Source: Epiperipatus broadwayi (lineage: Eukaryota > Onychophora > Udeonychophora > Euonychophora > Peripatidae). Taken from it: a stretch of 64,000 nucleotides of DNA. The position numbers and the translations under genes were made by a program. The stretch is from contig JAQFVV010000056.1 of assembly GCA_028023455.1 (NCBI GenBank), forward strand, positions 2,792,001 to 2,856,000, written 5' to 3'. The number at the start of each line of letters is the position of its first letter. Position 1 is the first letter of the stretch. The notes beneath the pieces are model-generated. The model saw only the letters and a program-made list of their open reading frames with translations, did no database searches and was not told the DNA's origin. This document shows, in pieces, positions 33,741 to 44,740 of the stretch.

Positions 33741-36282
33741 TTTTGCCTAATATTGGCTATTTTGTTATATAACATTCACTTTGTTTGTAAAATATGTTTG
33801 TCTTTTAATAAACAATCTGGATAAGTATATTTTTATACTAGTTATTAACACACAAAAAAAATTATTTCTTTCTAAAATAAGTCACTATTCTAAGTTCCAA
33901 CTATCTGTTTTATTTATATGTTTTCAGAAATTTAACTTTGCCTACCTTACGAGGTCCTATCTTAACCCTATGCCTATATGTATCTGTTTGTACATGAAAA
34001 TATATATAAAATCCTGCCGTGTCTGTCTTTAATATTTATACTACATATTAGTCTCCTCACTTTATTTATTGTTGTATTTCATTAAAATATCACTGCTATT
34101 TTGTCCCAATATAATTAAAATAACACACTTACAGCTTGACCTGGCTTTCTCTGACACCTGAAACAACTAAAAAATGCATTTACATTAATACAAGTATATA
34201 TATAAAAATATATGTGAGCAAAATATACGTAAGTCATGTTTAAAAATTATTTTGGCTCACTATGCATACATTGTTATTTTGATCATCTACTATAGTTTGG
34301 TTTATTTGATATCCGATATGAGAGATTGCACTTGCCGACAAATTTATTTGAGAAGGGTGCCAGTCGACAAGACAATGGCCATATCAAATATACATATTAA
34401 TGGATAATGATCCAAGCACACATTGATAAGGTTTATAAAGTTTAATGCGATTACAATTTATTTTGATTTTCACTTCACTTTCAAAAAAATCTCTGCATGA
34501 ATAAGTAAATGGTATTTTAAATGACAATATTAAGTAAGTCTAAGACGTATAACAACTAAGTAAGGTAACATGTCTGACCTGGGTTCGAAACCACACTACC
34601 ATTTTGGTCAAGACAGAAAAAAATTTAACCAGCCTAAAGTACGATTATCAAAACAAAATATTAATACAAAAAACAATTAAAATAAAAGTAAAATCCCATG
34701 ATAACCGCCACTCCGAATTATGAACCTGGGATCGAAACCAACTACCATTTTGGTCACACCCAAAATAGATTAACAATTATCATGCAATTTTACAGAATCA
34801 CGCATTGAAATCAAAACTGTTTAAAAAACATTTATATAAAAACGGGTTTTACCGAACTATAACGAAGTGTATACCATATGCATCCATATATATGAATATG
34901 TACATCATTAAATAAGCATATATATGACTACATATAAATATACAAACAGATATACCTCTACAAATATTTCTTTTATTATCATGTACATGAATTTATTAGA
35001 AAGATGTCAAATTGCCAACCGCATACTCCTATTATTTCAGGCTAGTAAACGCTGGTCGCAACTATGACAAGGAAGCAATGATTGCGGACATAGACCTATT
35101 ATTTCAGGCTACACAGCAATCAAGAACTCTACAATGTAAGGGGTCTTCACCTAAACGGTTACTCTAAGGGTCTTCACCAAACATGGTTACTAAAAAACAA
35201 GGGCTTCACCTAACGGTTACTCAAAGGGTCTTCACCTAACGGTTACTCAATAAATGATTCAATAGCATAATCTGAAATGGAGAAAAAAAATCTTAACTAA
35301 AGGGTGGCTGACATATATGTTATACAAAAATATATCTTTAATATATATATTTGTTAATGAACATACGCATTTACTTTTCATAAAGTTGACAATTAAGTTT
35401 GTTATTATTGAAACAAAACTTATTTTATATCTATTGTTTGCACGGAACGTAATTTCAAAATATTTAAAAGAGAAAAAAAAATTCTGCATGATTAAAATTA
35501 TTGATTTAATTAAGGAAACTAACGCAGAGAAAGTGAAACACTATAGTTTGAACTTATCAAACTTTTTGATCTTACAAAAAATTTCTATTAACGAAAGAAT
35601 GTTATCAATTTTAATCTTTACAAAAATTTGTAGAACGAAAACATAATTCTATTATCTATTTGCACTTTTAACTAAAATGTTATATTTCGAAAAAACATTA
35701 TTATATTAAAACTTCTCAGATTTAAGCATTACTAAAGTAACATAAAGTACGAAAGCTATTTTAAGGGAGGGCGGGTGAGTATATATTTGACACTTCCGCC
35801 TATAACTCTGATATTTATTCTCATTAATATATATATTCACTATATATAAAAAAAAACTAACGGAGTGTTAACTTTTCTAAATGTAAAACATTCATTTCAT
35901 ATATATACCAAACTCGGAAAAAAAAATTTTACTTTATGACACCTTTAACTTTTTAATTAATTTTAAAAAATGACATTTGCTCACATTAGGAAACAAGACT
36001 CAGAAAAAATTATATATATATATTTTTTTTTATATAAATATATTAGACCAAAACAAACTTCTCAGGGTACTAAAAATTTTTTTTTTTTTTTTTTTTAAAA
36101 AATGACATTCGTCCCACTGCGACAACTTGAAGCAAAAATTCACATATAACTAACAATTATTCGTGTTATCTAAAACAATCACTATATATATGCATACAAA
36201 TCCGAGGACAAAAAAAAATTCTACATATATACTATTATTTAAAACATAAACGCTGCCTACAGGGTGAGGAAAATTTCGAATA
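33741..36282 (-). other. Long non-coding leader of the gag-only element
   Basis: About 2.5 kb between primer site and gag with no coding capacity. Holds two diverged copies of a motif with cctgg..tcgaaacca and actaccattttggtca (about 34578 and 34725), a repeated cctattatttcaggcta (35028 and 35095), and the tandem repeats at 35137-35248. Confidence 0.5.
35137..35248. repeat. Four short tandem repeats in the leader
   Basis: Unit gggtcttcacctaacggttac occurs four times with small changes, at about 24-30 bp spacing. Confidence 0.75.
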
Positions 36283-36300
36283 GCCACACGATGGACGCCA
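36283..36300 (-). promoter_or_regulatory. Candidate primer-binding site, tRNA-Lys type
   Basis: Minus strand TGGCGTCCATCGTGTGGC, 24 nt past the 5' LTR. It matches the well-known tRNA-Lys(1,2) primer site TGGCGCCCAACGTGGGGC at 15 of 18 positions and starts with the required TGG. The 24-nt gap is larger than usual. Confidence 0.45.
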
Positions 36301-37532
36301 GAATGCGGAAAAAAAAAAATCTACTGTGACAGTCAGATGATGTATGTTGATTTAACCCAGTTCGAATACTAGGCAAAAGTACCTCGAGGCCACCCATATG
36401 CGAGATATTAAACCAAGAATACTATGACCTCTGCCCTATTCGTCTAGTCTCGAAGCTATCATAAACCGAACAACACTATCTGAGACACACATAAATATTT
36501 TCTTCCCGAGCCACGAGCTTAGCATCAGCGGGAGACATGGACAGAACCACCTACGGAGCTAAAATAGTTAAATGTGCAAAAATACTTAGAAATATGTGTT
36601 CTGCGTGCCTGGATCATTTAAAAGTAAAACAAAGCATTTAAAGATAACTAGCAAACTCAAGCTTTTTAGTTAAATAAATATCTTTAATAAATGACATTTG
36701 AAATATTATTAATAATTTAATGGCCTTTGCTATTCCCCGAAATTTATGAATAACTAATGAGACAATGAAAACCCGATTAATATGCTTGCGGTCTAAATCT
36801 TTCCTTCCCAGTTTTATTAAACATTGTCAACTCGAATCTGCTCGATAAAGTGCAATAATAAAAATCTTTCGCAAAGCAGTTTCTAATTGCTTTGCACTAA
36901 AACAGAGTTTAAAATCATTTAAGATGTATATCGCTAAATCTGACATACGTAAGAAGCTAATGGCGGACAAAAGAAGCGTTATTGAGGAGATCAAGTTGGC
37001 AAACAAAAAAAAGGAAACTTACTCATACTAAATTTTACAAGTATGAATAAAACTGGAAAGGGATTTTTAATGAACAATTAACTAATAAACTTAACCGCCA
37101 TAGAATTAAAATATTTACACATGGGAGTAATGAAGAATAGCGAAGAAAAAGGGGTTAAATATCTAGATAGATGATCACATATACATATATCTAACTAGTC
37201 TAATAAAAATAGTTACATTATAAATATCATTAAGCACACATTTCATAAAGATTCAAGGAAGCAATTATAAAAAGTATGGACAAAAAGGGTAGCATAATAA
37301 ATAGTTCATGAGGAGAGATATGATTACCGTCCTTATTCCTTAGTCATGTTCCATCGACGGGCGTAGCTTGATCCGTCTGATGAGATGTGTTTGTCCGGAC
37401 AAGGAAAGTGGAAATCGGTAGCATGGTTTCACAAAAAGACCTCCAGACACGGCACAGAGTTCAGATGACGATTGAGTAAATACTACGGCATTTTTCTGGT
37501 ATTGAGGAACCCTCGGCAGTAGACAAAGTTAT

Positions 37533-37787
37533 TTATTTGCCTAGCCAAGCATGGTAGACTCCATCGAATTCATATAATAAAATCACAACAGGCAACAGCA
37601 AAATTTCTAAAGTTCTCCATGGAGCAATCTGACCGCCTGCAAGAATACTCTGAATGACTAATCTTTTCCAAAAGGAAAATCTGAATGACTGATCTTTTCC
37701 AAAAGGAAAATCTGAATGACTGTTTCCAAAAGGAAACTCTGATTGACTTGTTCCAAAAGGAAACTCTGCTTGACTGATCTTTTTCAA
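37533..37787 (-). CDS. 84-aa LTR ORF with FPFG repeats (right copy)
   Basis: Same ORF as 31485-31739; the open frame survives in both LTR copies. See that entry. Confidence 0.35.
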   Translation of the reverse strand: MKKISQAEFPFGTSQSEFPFGNSHSDFPFGKDQSFRFSFWKRLVIQSILAGGQIAPWRTLEILLLPVVILLYEFDGVYHAWLGK

Positions 37788-37826
37788 AAAGGAAAATCTG
37801 AATGCCTTGTCTTTTGTTCTCCCTTT

Positions 37827-37834
37827 TATTTATA
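37827..37834 (-). promoter_or_regulatory. TATA box in the promoter LTR
   Basis: TATAAATA on the minus strand, about 40 nt before the ATG of the 84-aa ORF. As this is the 5' LTR, it is the likely promoter of the element. Confidence 0.55.
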
Positions 37835-38452
37835 CCCTCTCTGTCAGCTACCTTCTATTGTTTGTATGACCTGAGATCTTGATAAGCCTCCCCATGCTCC
37901 TTTGTTTCAAAGTAACACCTTCTAAAAATAACTTTTACTTTTTTACTCTAAATTTCTTTCTTTAAACTTTGGAATTTTATTAATTAAAAAAAAGAAAGAG
38001 AAGGCCATCTTTAATTTGACTTGAATGGGCTTAACTAATTAAAAATATACTTTCTTTTAGAAAATGTTGGTGGGCTTATCTCAAAATCAAATCATACCAA
38101 ATATTTGAACAAGATTTAAAAGTAAAATACATTCTTATTTCTTTTAATATAATAAGCGTTTTATTTCAGCAGAATTTTGCATTAACTCATATATATATCC
38201 TTGACGTATATATATGTTTGACTAAACGGTTTTCACAAGTAATATTTTTAATAGCAATTTAATGTTACAATGGAATTTATTTAAAAGAAAATATTTACAA
38301 GCAAATACAAATTTAATAAACGTAATTAATTTTAGCTGTAATGCAAAACCCTGCTGATATTGGCCTATAAACTTAATTTAGGTTTACAATATTAATCAAG
38401 TTTATAGGAAGATGTGAAGCTATGGATTGGACTTCAGATCCATTGCTTCACT

Positions 38453-38952
38453 NNNNNNNNNNNNNNNNNNNNNNNNNNNNNNNNNNNNNNNNNNNNNNNN
38501 NNNNNNNNNNNNNNNNNNNNNNNNNNNNNNNNNNNNNNNNNNNNNNNNNNNNNNNNNNNNNNNNNNNNNNNNNNNNNNNNNNNNNNNNNNNNNNNNNNNN
38601 NNNNNNNNNNNNNNNNNNNNNNNNNNNNNNNNNNNNNNNNNNNNNNNNNNNNNNNNNNNNNNNNNNNNNNNNNNNNNNNNNNNNNNNNNNNNNNNNNNNN
38701 NNNNNNNNNNNNNNNNNNNNNNNNNNNNNNNNNNNNNNNNNNNNNNNNNNNNNNNNNNNNNNNNNNNNNNNNNNNNNNNNNNNNNNNNNNNNNNNNNNNN
38801 NNNNNNNNNNNNNNNNNNNNNNNNNNNNNNNNNNNNNNNNNNNNNNNNNNNNNNNNNNNNNNNNNNNNNNNNNNNNNNNNNNNNNNNNNNNNNNNNNNNN
38901 NNNNNNNNNNNNNNNNNNNNNNNNNNNNNNNNNNNNNNNNNNNNNNNNNNNN
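38453..38952. other. Assembly gap (500 N)
   Basis: A run of exactly 500 N, the usual placeholder for unknown length. Any open frame through it is meaningless. Confidence 0.99.
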
Positions 38953-39310
38953 TATATATTACTATATAAGTGAATGAACTTGTATTGAAAACATTATTGT
39001 ATTTTTATTTTGAAATCATAGCTTTATAGTTAATTAAAATAGTTAAAGTTGGCTACTAGAAAGTTGCATTAGATTCTAAGATCTAGGTGGTGCACTCTCA
39101 AATACAAGATTTTTCACAGATCAAGCCATAAGCTAGAAATTAGTCTAGGGATATTGAATGAGGAGGATCTAGATATGGATTTTATGCACAAACCTTTTTG
39201 CACCAAGTGATTACTCTGTCTTGCACTGAATAACACTACTGTATTGAGAGTTTTGCATGGTTTCTCAGCTTGTGTAAGCATAGGTAATAGCGACCACGTG
39301 ATGTTCATCT
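38953..39310 (+). mobile_element. Partial family A retrozyme-like element
   Basis: Diverged plus-oriented unit: ttgcattagattctaagatc, then a degenerate ribozyme (CAGAUCA, GAAAU, UUAGUC) at 39112-39156, then aacactactgtattgagagtttt and gtgatgtt. The start is hidden by the gap. Confidence 0.6.
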
Positions 39311-40912
39311 ATTTTTTTACTAATGAATTCTAAGAAAATTCATTGTAAAATTTGATATATTGCAACAAGACTATCTAAGAACACAGTTTTGTTAGCAGAC
39401 TTGTTATTTAAGACATTAATTTTACTGTGAATATACAATATCAATTAACCATGATACAGTGACAGTTATGTCAATTCATTGATTTTTTCCAATAAATATA
39501 AACTAAAATAAAAATATTGAAGCTTTATTAAAATATGAAGCAATTTCTTCTAATTGCGTGTTCATTGTCTAAACAAATATTAAAATTTGTGTATAGAAAA
39601 AAATGGTAGGCATATTCCAAAAGTTCTGGAAGCAAAAACTTTATATGGTCTTGTTCATTTTTTTTTAATATCAGCATTATGAACAATCTGTAAAAAAAAA
39701 AAAAGGTTTTTAAAAGCCTCTTGTAGCTACAAAAATGTGTATGATCTTTAAATGAGAGTCACCTGATTTTTTAAATCAAGATTTTGCTTTATTAATAGCA
39801 TAGTATCTTACATTCACAAGTTAAAATATGAAAACTATTCACATATTTTTAATACTTTCTTAAAAAATTAAATGATTTTTGAATAATAAAGTAACAGATT
39901 GATCACAAAAATGCCATTCATTTAACAAATTGAGGTTTTCTGTTTCATCTTAAACTAGACTTGATCTAGAAACTGGTAGCTTTTTTGTGTATTGAGTGGT
40001 TTAGAACAGAGACAGTGTGTCAGATCAAGGTCTATGAATTACAGTTTAATTTTGATGTTTCTGATGCCAAATTCTCATGGAATTACTGAAAAATGAAAAA
40101 TAAACTATTTAATTTTATGTATAGTTTAATGCAAAAAGTAGAATGACAGTATTGAGAGCTAATAACCTACATATCATGGTTCAATTTGTCACTTCAAATT
40201 CTTGAATATCTTACGATTTCCTGACCAAAAACCAAAACCATTTGACTTATGTTGCTGAAAATGTATTGGTTTGAAACTGAGTAGCAACACTTTCTATTGT
40301 TAAAAATATAGAGATATCAACATTGTTTTGTTAGTATTTAAAATAAATCTACTTAATGTTTGATAAAATATCAAATATTGATTAAACATTATGTTTCATA
40401 TCATTGAATGTTATATTTATATTAATTTTTTCTTTAAAAAGTAATAAATAAACATTAGTTTAAAAATTTACCCTGTAGTTTATTAAAATATGGCATATTT
40501 GCTATCTGAAGTTAAATAAAAAAAACATTTTTCTATGAACTACAATTATTGACTAAATTATGATAATTTCCCTTGTTTTGTTTTTTTAAAAAGGGTACTT
40601 ATTAATAAATAAAACATTAAATACAGTGATGCCACAAGCTATGCTGTCTTAGTATACATCACTTTAATTACATGCTAGCCAATAAAAATATAAATAAACA
40701 AATAATAAAACCTAAACACTTGTAAAATTAATTCATTTTATGATACCAGTTTTTCATCTCTGAGTATATCCACAATCACTTAAAAAAAGGAATTATAAAT
40801 AAAATTTAAAATATGCCAGCAGCCATTTTTCTCTCTTGAATGATCATGTTTAATGTCTATTAAATTTTCTGCTGTTTATGTTAAAAAGACATTTTATTCT
40901 ACCGTTATTATT
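39311..40912. other. AT-rich intergenic stretch
   Basis: No ORF, repeat or fold that I can support. Confidence 0.5.
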
Positions 40913-41039
40913 TATATCCAAATTTATAAACAAAGCAAAACTCTCTATACAGTATTGCCACCCTGTGCCAACCAGAGTAATCAATGAATGCCAGAAGGCT
41001 TGTGCATAAAATCCCTATCTAATGCCTATTCATCCAATA

Positions 41040-41081
41040 TCCCCAGACTAGTTTCTGGCTTGTGGCCATTGTCAGTAAGGA
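41040..41081 (-). ncRNA. Hammerhead, family A, G8 mutated
   Basis: Core reads CUGACAA: the essential G8 is A. Stem II UGGC/GCCA, GAAA, ACUAGU and GUC are perfect. Stem I UGGGGA/UCCUUA pairs with two G-U. Predicted inactive by one base. Confidence 0.65.
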
Positions 41082-41848
41082 GCTTTGGATCTGAAAGCAC
41101 TGCACCTAGATCTTAGGATCTAATGCAAGCCTCCAGCACCCACCTTTTATCTTTACTTAACTACAAAACTATGAGAATGTTTTCATTTTCAATCTAAGCT
41201 CAATAGCTTATATAGTCATATAGGTCTGAACTCAGTTCAGCACACATACATTTTAGTGTCTTTGGCTCTTTAACAACCATAGCCACCACTATCCTATTAG
41301 GCAGGATTGGTGTTAAACCATTAAGCATCGCATGATCACTATCTCTTAATACTAGCACATATTTCTTTATAAACAAAGCAAAACTCTCCATACAGTATTG
41401 CCACCCTGTGCCAACCAGAAACTAGTCTGGGGATATTGGATAAGTAGGCATTAGATAGGGATTTTATGCAAAAGCCTTCTGGCATTCATTGATTACTCTG
41501 GTTGGTACAGGATGGCAATACTGTAAGGGGAGTTTTGCTTTGATTATAAACAAATATGAGCTAGTATTAAGAGATAGTGATCATGTGATGCTTAATGGTT
41601 TAGCACCAATCCTGCCTAATAGGATAGTGGTGGCTATGGTTGTTAAAGAGCCAAAGACACCAAAATGTATGGGTGCTGAACTGAGTTCAGACCCATATGA
41701 CTATATAAGCTATTGAGCTTAGATTGAAAATATTTTTGTGTTTTCAATTTCATTCTCATAGTTTTGTAGTTACATACAGATAAAAGGTGGGTGCTGGAGG
41801 GTTGCATTAGATCCTAAGATCTAGGTGCAGTGCTCTCAGATCCAAAGC

Positions 41849-41890
41849 TCCTCACTGACAATGGCCACAAGCCAGAAACTAGTCTGGGGA
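41849..41890 (+). ncRNA. Hammerhead, family A, G8 mutated
   Basis: Same G8-to-A change (CUGACAA) as 41040-41081. All helices are otherwise identical to the canonical 5887-5928, including UGGGGA/UCCUCA. Sharing the mutation shows that both units derive from one mutant template or from each other. Confidence 0.65.
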
Positions 41891-42144
41891 TATTGGATGA
41901 GTAGGCATTAGATGGGGATTTTATGCACAAGCCTTCTGGCATTCATTGATTACTCTGATTGGCACAGGGTGGCAATACTGTATGGAGAGTTTTGCTTTGT
42001 TTATAAACAAATATGTGCTAGTATTAAGAGATAGTGATCATGTGATGCTTAATGGTTTATATTCAAATTTGATTAGTTTTTCATTGTAATAAAATGTTTT
42101 TTAAGCATAGTACTAAAAGTTTTACAAAAAATTATTTATAATGA

Positions 42145-43336
42145 GATATTATTTTATTTTATTTAGTGCTATGTTTTTTTATGTAATAGTGATTAAGCCA
42201 ATGCACATGTGCTTTAAAGATAAATTATAAATGAATACTCTCAATTTTTCCAGACACAAGATATAGTATTTTAGAAATAATGGAATGAATCCACCCATTC
42301 TTTCAACCCAAATGTTTATGTATGGGCAAATCTTAAGCGTGTGGAAATGAGAGTGAAGGTGCTAAACGATCACTTTAAATTACATTTATTATGTTTGAAT
42401 GAATGACACTTGCAAAATCTTTACAATTTACGCTACATCATTCTTTAGTTGAAATTAAACATATATAATAAGATATTATTTTATATAGCACTATGTTTTA
42501 TTTTATGTAATAGTGATATTAGCGATTAAGCCAATGCACATGCACCTTAAAGAAAAATTATAAATGAATACTCGTGATTCCATTCTTTCTAAAATTCTAT
42601 ATCGTGTGTCTGGAAAAATTGAGAGTATTCATTTATAATTTATCTTTAAAGCACATGTGCATTGGCTTAATCACTAATATCACTATTACATAAAAAAACA
42701 GCACTATATAAAATAATATCTCATTATATATGTTTAATTTCAACTAAAGAATGACATGTCATAAATTATAAAGATTTCACAAGTGTCATTCATTCAAACA
42801 TAACAAATGTAATTTAAAGTGATCATTTAGCACCTTCATGCTCTCATTTCTGCATGCTTAAGATTTGCCCATACATAAATGTTTGGGTTGAAAAAATGAG
42901 TGGATTTATTCCATTCTTTCTAAAATACTATATCTTGTGTATGGAAAAATTGAGAGTATTCATTTATAATTTATCTTTAAAGTGCATGTGCATTGGCTTA
43001 ATCGCTAATATCACTATTACATAAAAAAAAACATAGCGCTATATAAAATAATATCTCATTATATATGTTTAATTTCAACTAAAGAATGCCGTGTCATAAG
43101 TTGTAAAGATTTTGCAAGTGTCATTCATTCAAGCATAACAAATGTAATTTAAAGTTGTTTAACACCTTCATGCTCTCATTTCCACATGCTTAAGATTTGC
43201 CCATACATAAATGTTTGGGTTGAAAGAATGGGTGGATTCATTCCATTCTTTCTAAAATACTATATCTTGTGTCTGGAAAAATCGAGAGTATTCATTTATA
43301 ATTTATCTTTAAAGCACATGTGCATTGGCTTAAAAG
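42145..43336. repeat. 331-bp repeat array with inverted head
   Basis: Plus-oriented units start at gtgtctggaaaaattgagag near 42606, 42937 and 43269 (periods 331 and 332). A left block (about 42145-42560) is the same unit in minus orientation, also slightly more than one unit long. Landmarks: cacatgtgcattggcttaat and cccatacataaatgtttggg. No ORF. The layout copies that of the hammerhead families, but I cannot find a convincing ribozyme core. Confidence 0.75.
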
Positions 43337-43689
43337 TTATTTAAAAAAAGAATTCCCCATAGCATATTTAATTGCAATAAAAGTGAGTGATTTCACTATT
43401 CTTTTTTTTTTTTAAAATTAAAAATATTGTTCAGTAAATTTTTTTTTTTTTAATTTTTTTTTCAGAGAATGAATCAGGGAACATACATTCAATAAAATAT
43501 TTATAAATGTTTCCTATCAATATATTATTAATAATTAAAAGTTTATTTGTACTATAATTATTATTTCTATACCCATATTATACACATAAAAAACATCAGT
43601 GTTATATATGTGTGTATATGTTGTGCACTTACAGTTCAATCTATTGAAATCAAAGTTTATCATTGTAAAGTAAGCTATGCATAATTTTG

Positions 43690-44740
43690 ACTGGTTTCCT
43701 CCCTCCATAGTTATGAGAAGAGAGCTGGAGAAGGCCTTATTCGCAAAGATCGAGACAGCAGTGAAGTAATTGTGGTTGGTCCCCCTTTCAATGTTGGGGA
43801 AGGTCACACTATTAAATGCCATGGTGCTGCCAAAGATTACTTATTTTCTGGTGGGCTTTTCCCCAACAAGGGCATTCATCAAATAGATTGAGACTCAATG
43901 TAGAAAGCTGTGCTGGGGGGGGGGGATACACCAGTAATCAGCATGAGGATTCTTCAAAAACCAAAGAAGTTGAATGGTTTGGGCCTAAACTCCATTCAAA
44001 ATTTTCTCCTTCAATGGACCTATAACATCTTGGTCAAGTTGTTTTGAAAGAATGAGAAAGTTGAGTGTCCCTTACCAAGTATTGATGTGGAGCCCATGGA
44101 TCAACCACCTCCAATTAAAAGAGGTATTTGGTTGAAGCAACAGGTCATGATTGTGATCAATAACATCAAGACTTCCAGCATCTTGTTTGCATGGATGTTA
44201 TCCTATTGGGACCTGTATGGGCTCACACACAAAGATAAGGCAGAAGAAAAAACAAAACCCTAACTGGGTATATCAGAATGTGGAGGGCTGACCAAGAGGC
44301 TAAAATTAAATCCTAACTTGGTAGATTTTCTGCTCAAGGTCAGCCTCAGAGTCCTCTTCGCTAGATCATTCCTGAATTAGAGGAGGGATTAGAATGGACA
44401 CTATCTGCCTCCTCTGTAACAAAGCTGAAGATTTTGATCATATCATGGCAGATTGTGAATGATGGAATGCTATATGGAAGTGGTTTCAATTGGCTATTGA
44501 CATTCCCAAAGCAATCAAGAAAGGTGAATTCAGGCTGATCAGACTTGCAATGCAAGTGCCATATGGTCAGCCTGAAACATAATAATCTTTCAAGAGGGAA
44601 CAGGGGATACAATTGAAGAGACATTTATTAAGAAAATTAAAGAACTTAGGAAAAAGGACAAAAAGACATGTCAGCAATGGCTGGGGGACCAAACCTGGTC
44701 CAGGGTCAAACTCACCAGGGCAATGGTAACTCAATAAATT
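43690..44740 (+). pseudogene. LINE remnant: RT thumb and terminal zinc finger
   Basis: At 43690-43880 a frame reads LVPLSMLGKVTLLNAMVLP, the 'lSl.Gk..likavvlP' block just after the LINE RT palm. At 44394-44582, MDTICLLCNKAEDFDHIMADC gives the CxxC...HxxxxC motif that ends many LINE ORFs, followed by an in-frame stop and WNAIWKWF. The stretch is visibly less AT-rich than its surroundings. Broken by several stops and frameshifts. Confidence 0.6.

Larger units (their letters stand above)
30278..38450 (-). mobile_element. Gag-only LTR retrotransposon with 2126-bp LTRs
   Basis: Two direct repeats of exactly 2126 bp (30278-32403 and 36325-38450) read TG...CA and differ at roughly 30 places (about 98.6% identical, counted by eye). 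The internal region is 3921 bp. It encodes on the minus strand one gag ORF near the 3' LTR and no protease, reverse transcriptase or integrase. A 4-bp target duplication CTAT is likely: ctat precedes the left LTR, and ct follows the right LTR before the N gap hides the rest. The body resembles the TR-GAG class described in plants, so it would be mobilised in trans. Confidence 0.85.
36325..38450 (-). repeat. 5' LTR (right copy)
   Basis: 2126 bp, TG...CA, same landmarks as the left copy. Immediately followed by ct and the N gap. Confidence 0.88.
40926..42057. mobile_element. Family A retrozyme-like element, inverted plus tandem
   Basis: A minus-oriented unit (40926 to about 41412) joins, inside ribozyme stem II, about 1.4 plus-oriented units. 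ACTAGTC|TGGGGA recurs at 41427 and 41884, a 457-nt period. Flanks tatatccaaattt (40913-40925) and tatattcaaattt (42058-42070) look like a 13-bp target duplication with one mismatch. Confidence 0.78.

Noticed and set aside
34575-34760. Two ggttcgaaacc-like B-box motifs suggesting tRNA genes or a SINE
   Set aside because: No A box at the right distance and no cloverleaf; the motifs are two copies of a repeat in the LTR element leader.
38414-38977. Three overlapping open frames of 180-187 codons
   Set aside because: They run through the N gap; the codons are unknown bases, not coding sequence.
41489-41716. 75-codon frame in the family A element, repeated on the other strand at 41200-41391
   Set aside because: It recurs only because the repeat unit recurs, and other copies have stops. 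Family A looks non-coding.
43816-44025. 69-codon plus-strand frame at 43816
   Set aside because: It is a shadow frame over the LINE reverse-transcriptase remnant; the conserved motif is read in another frame.
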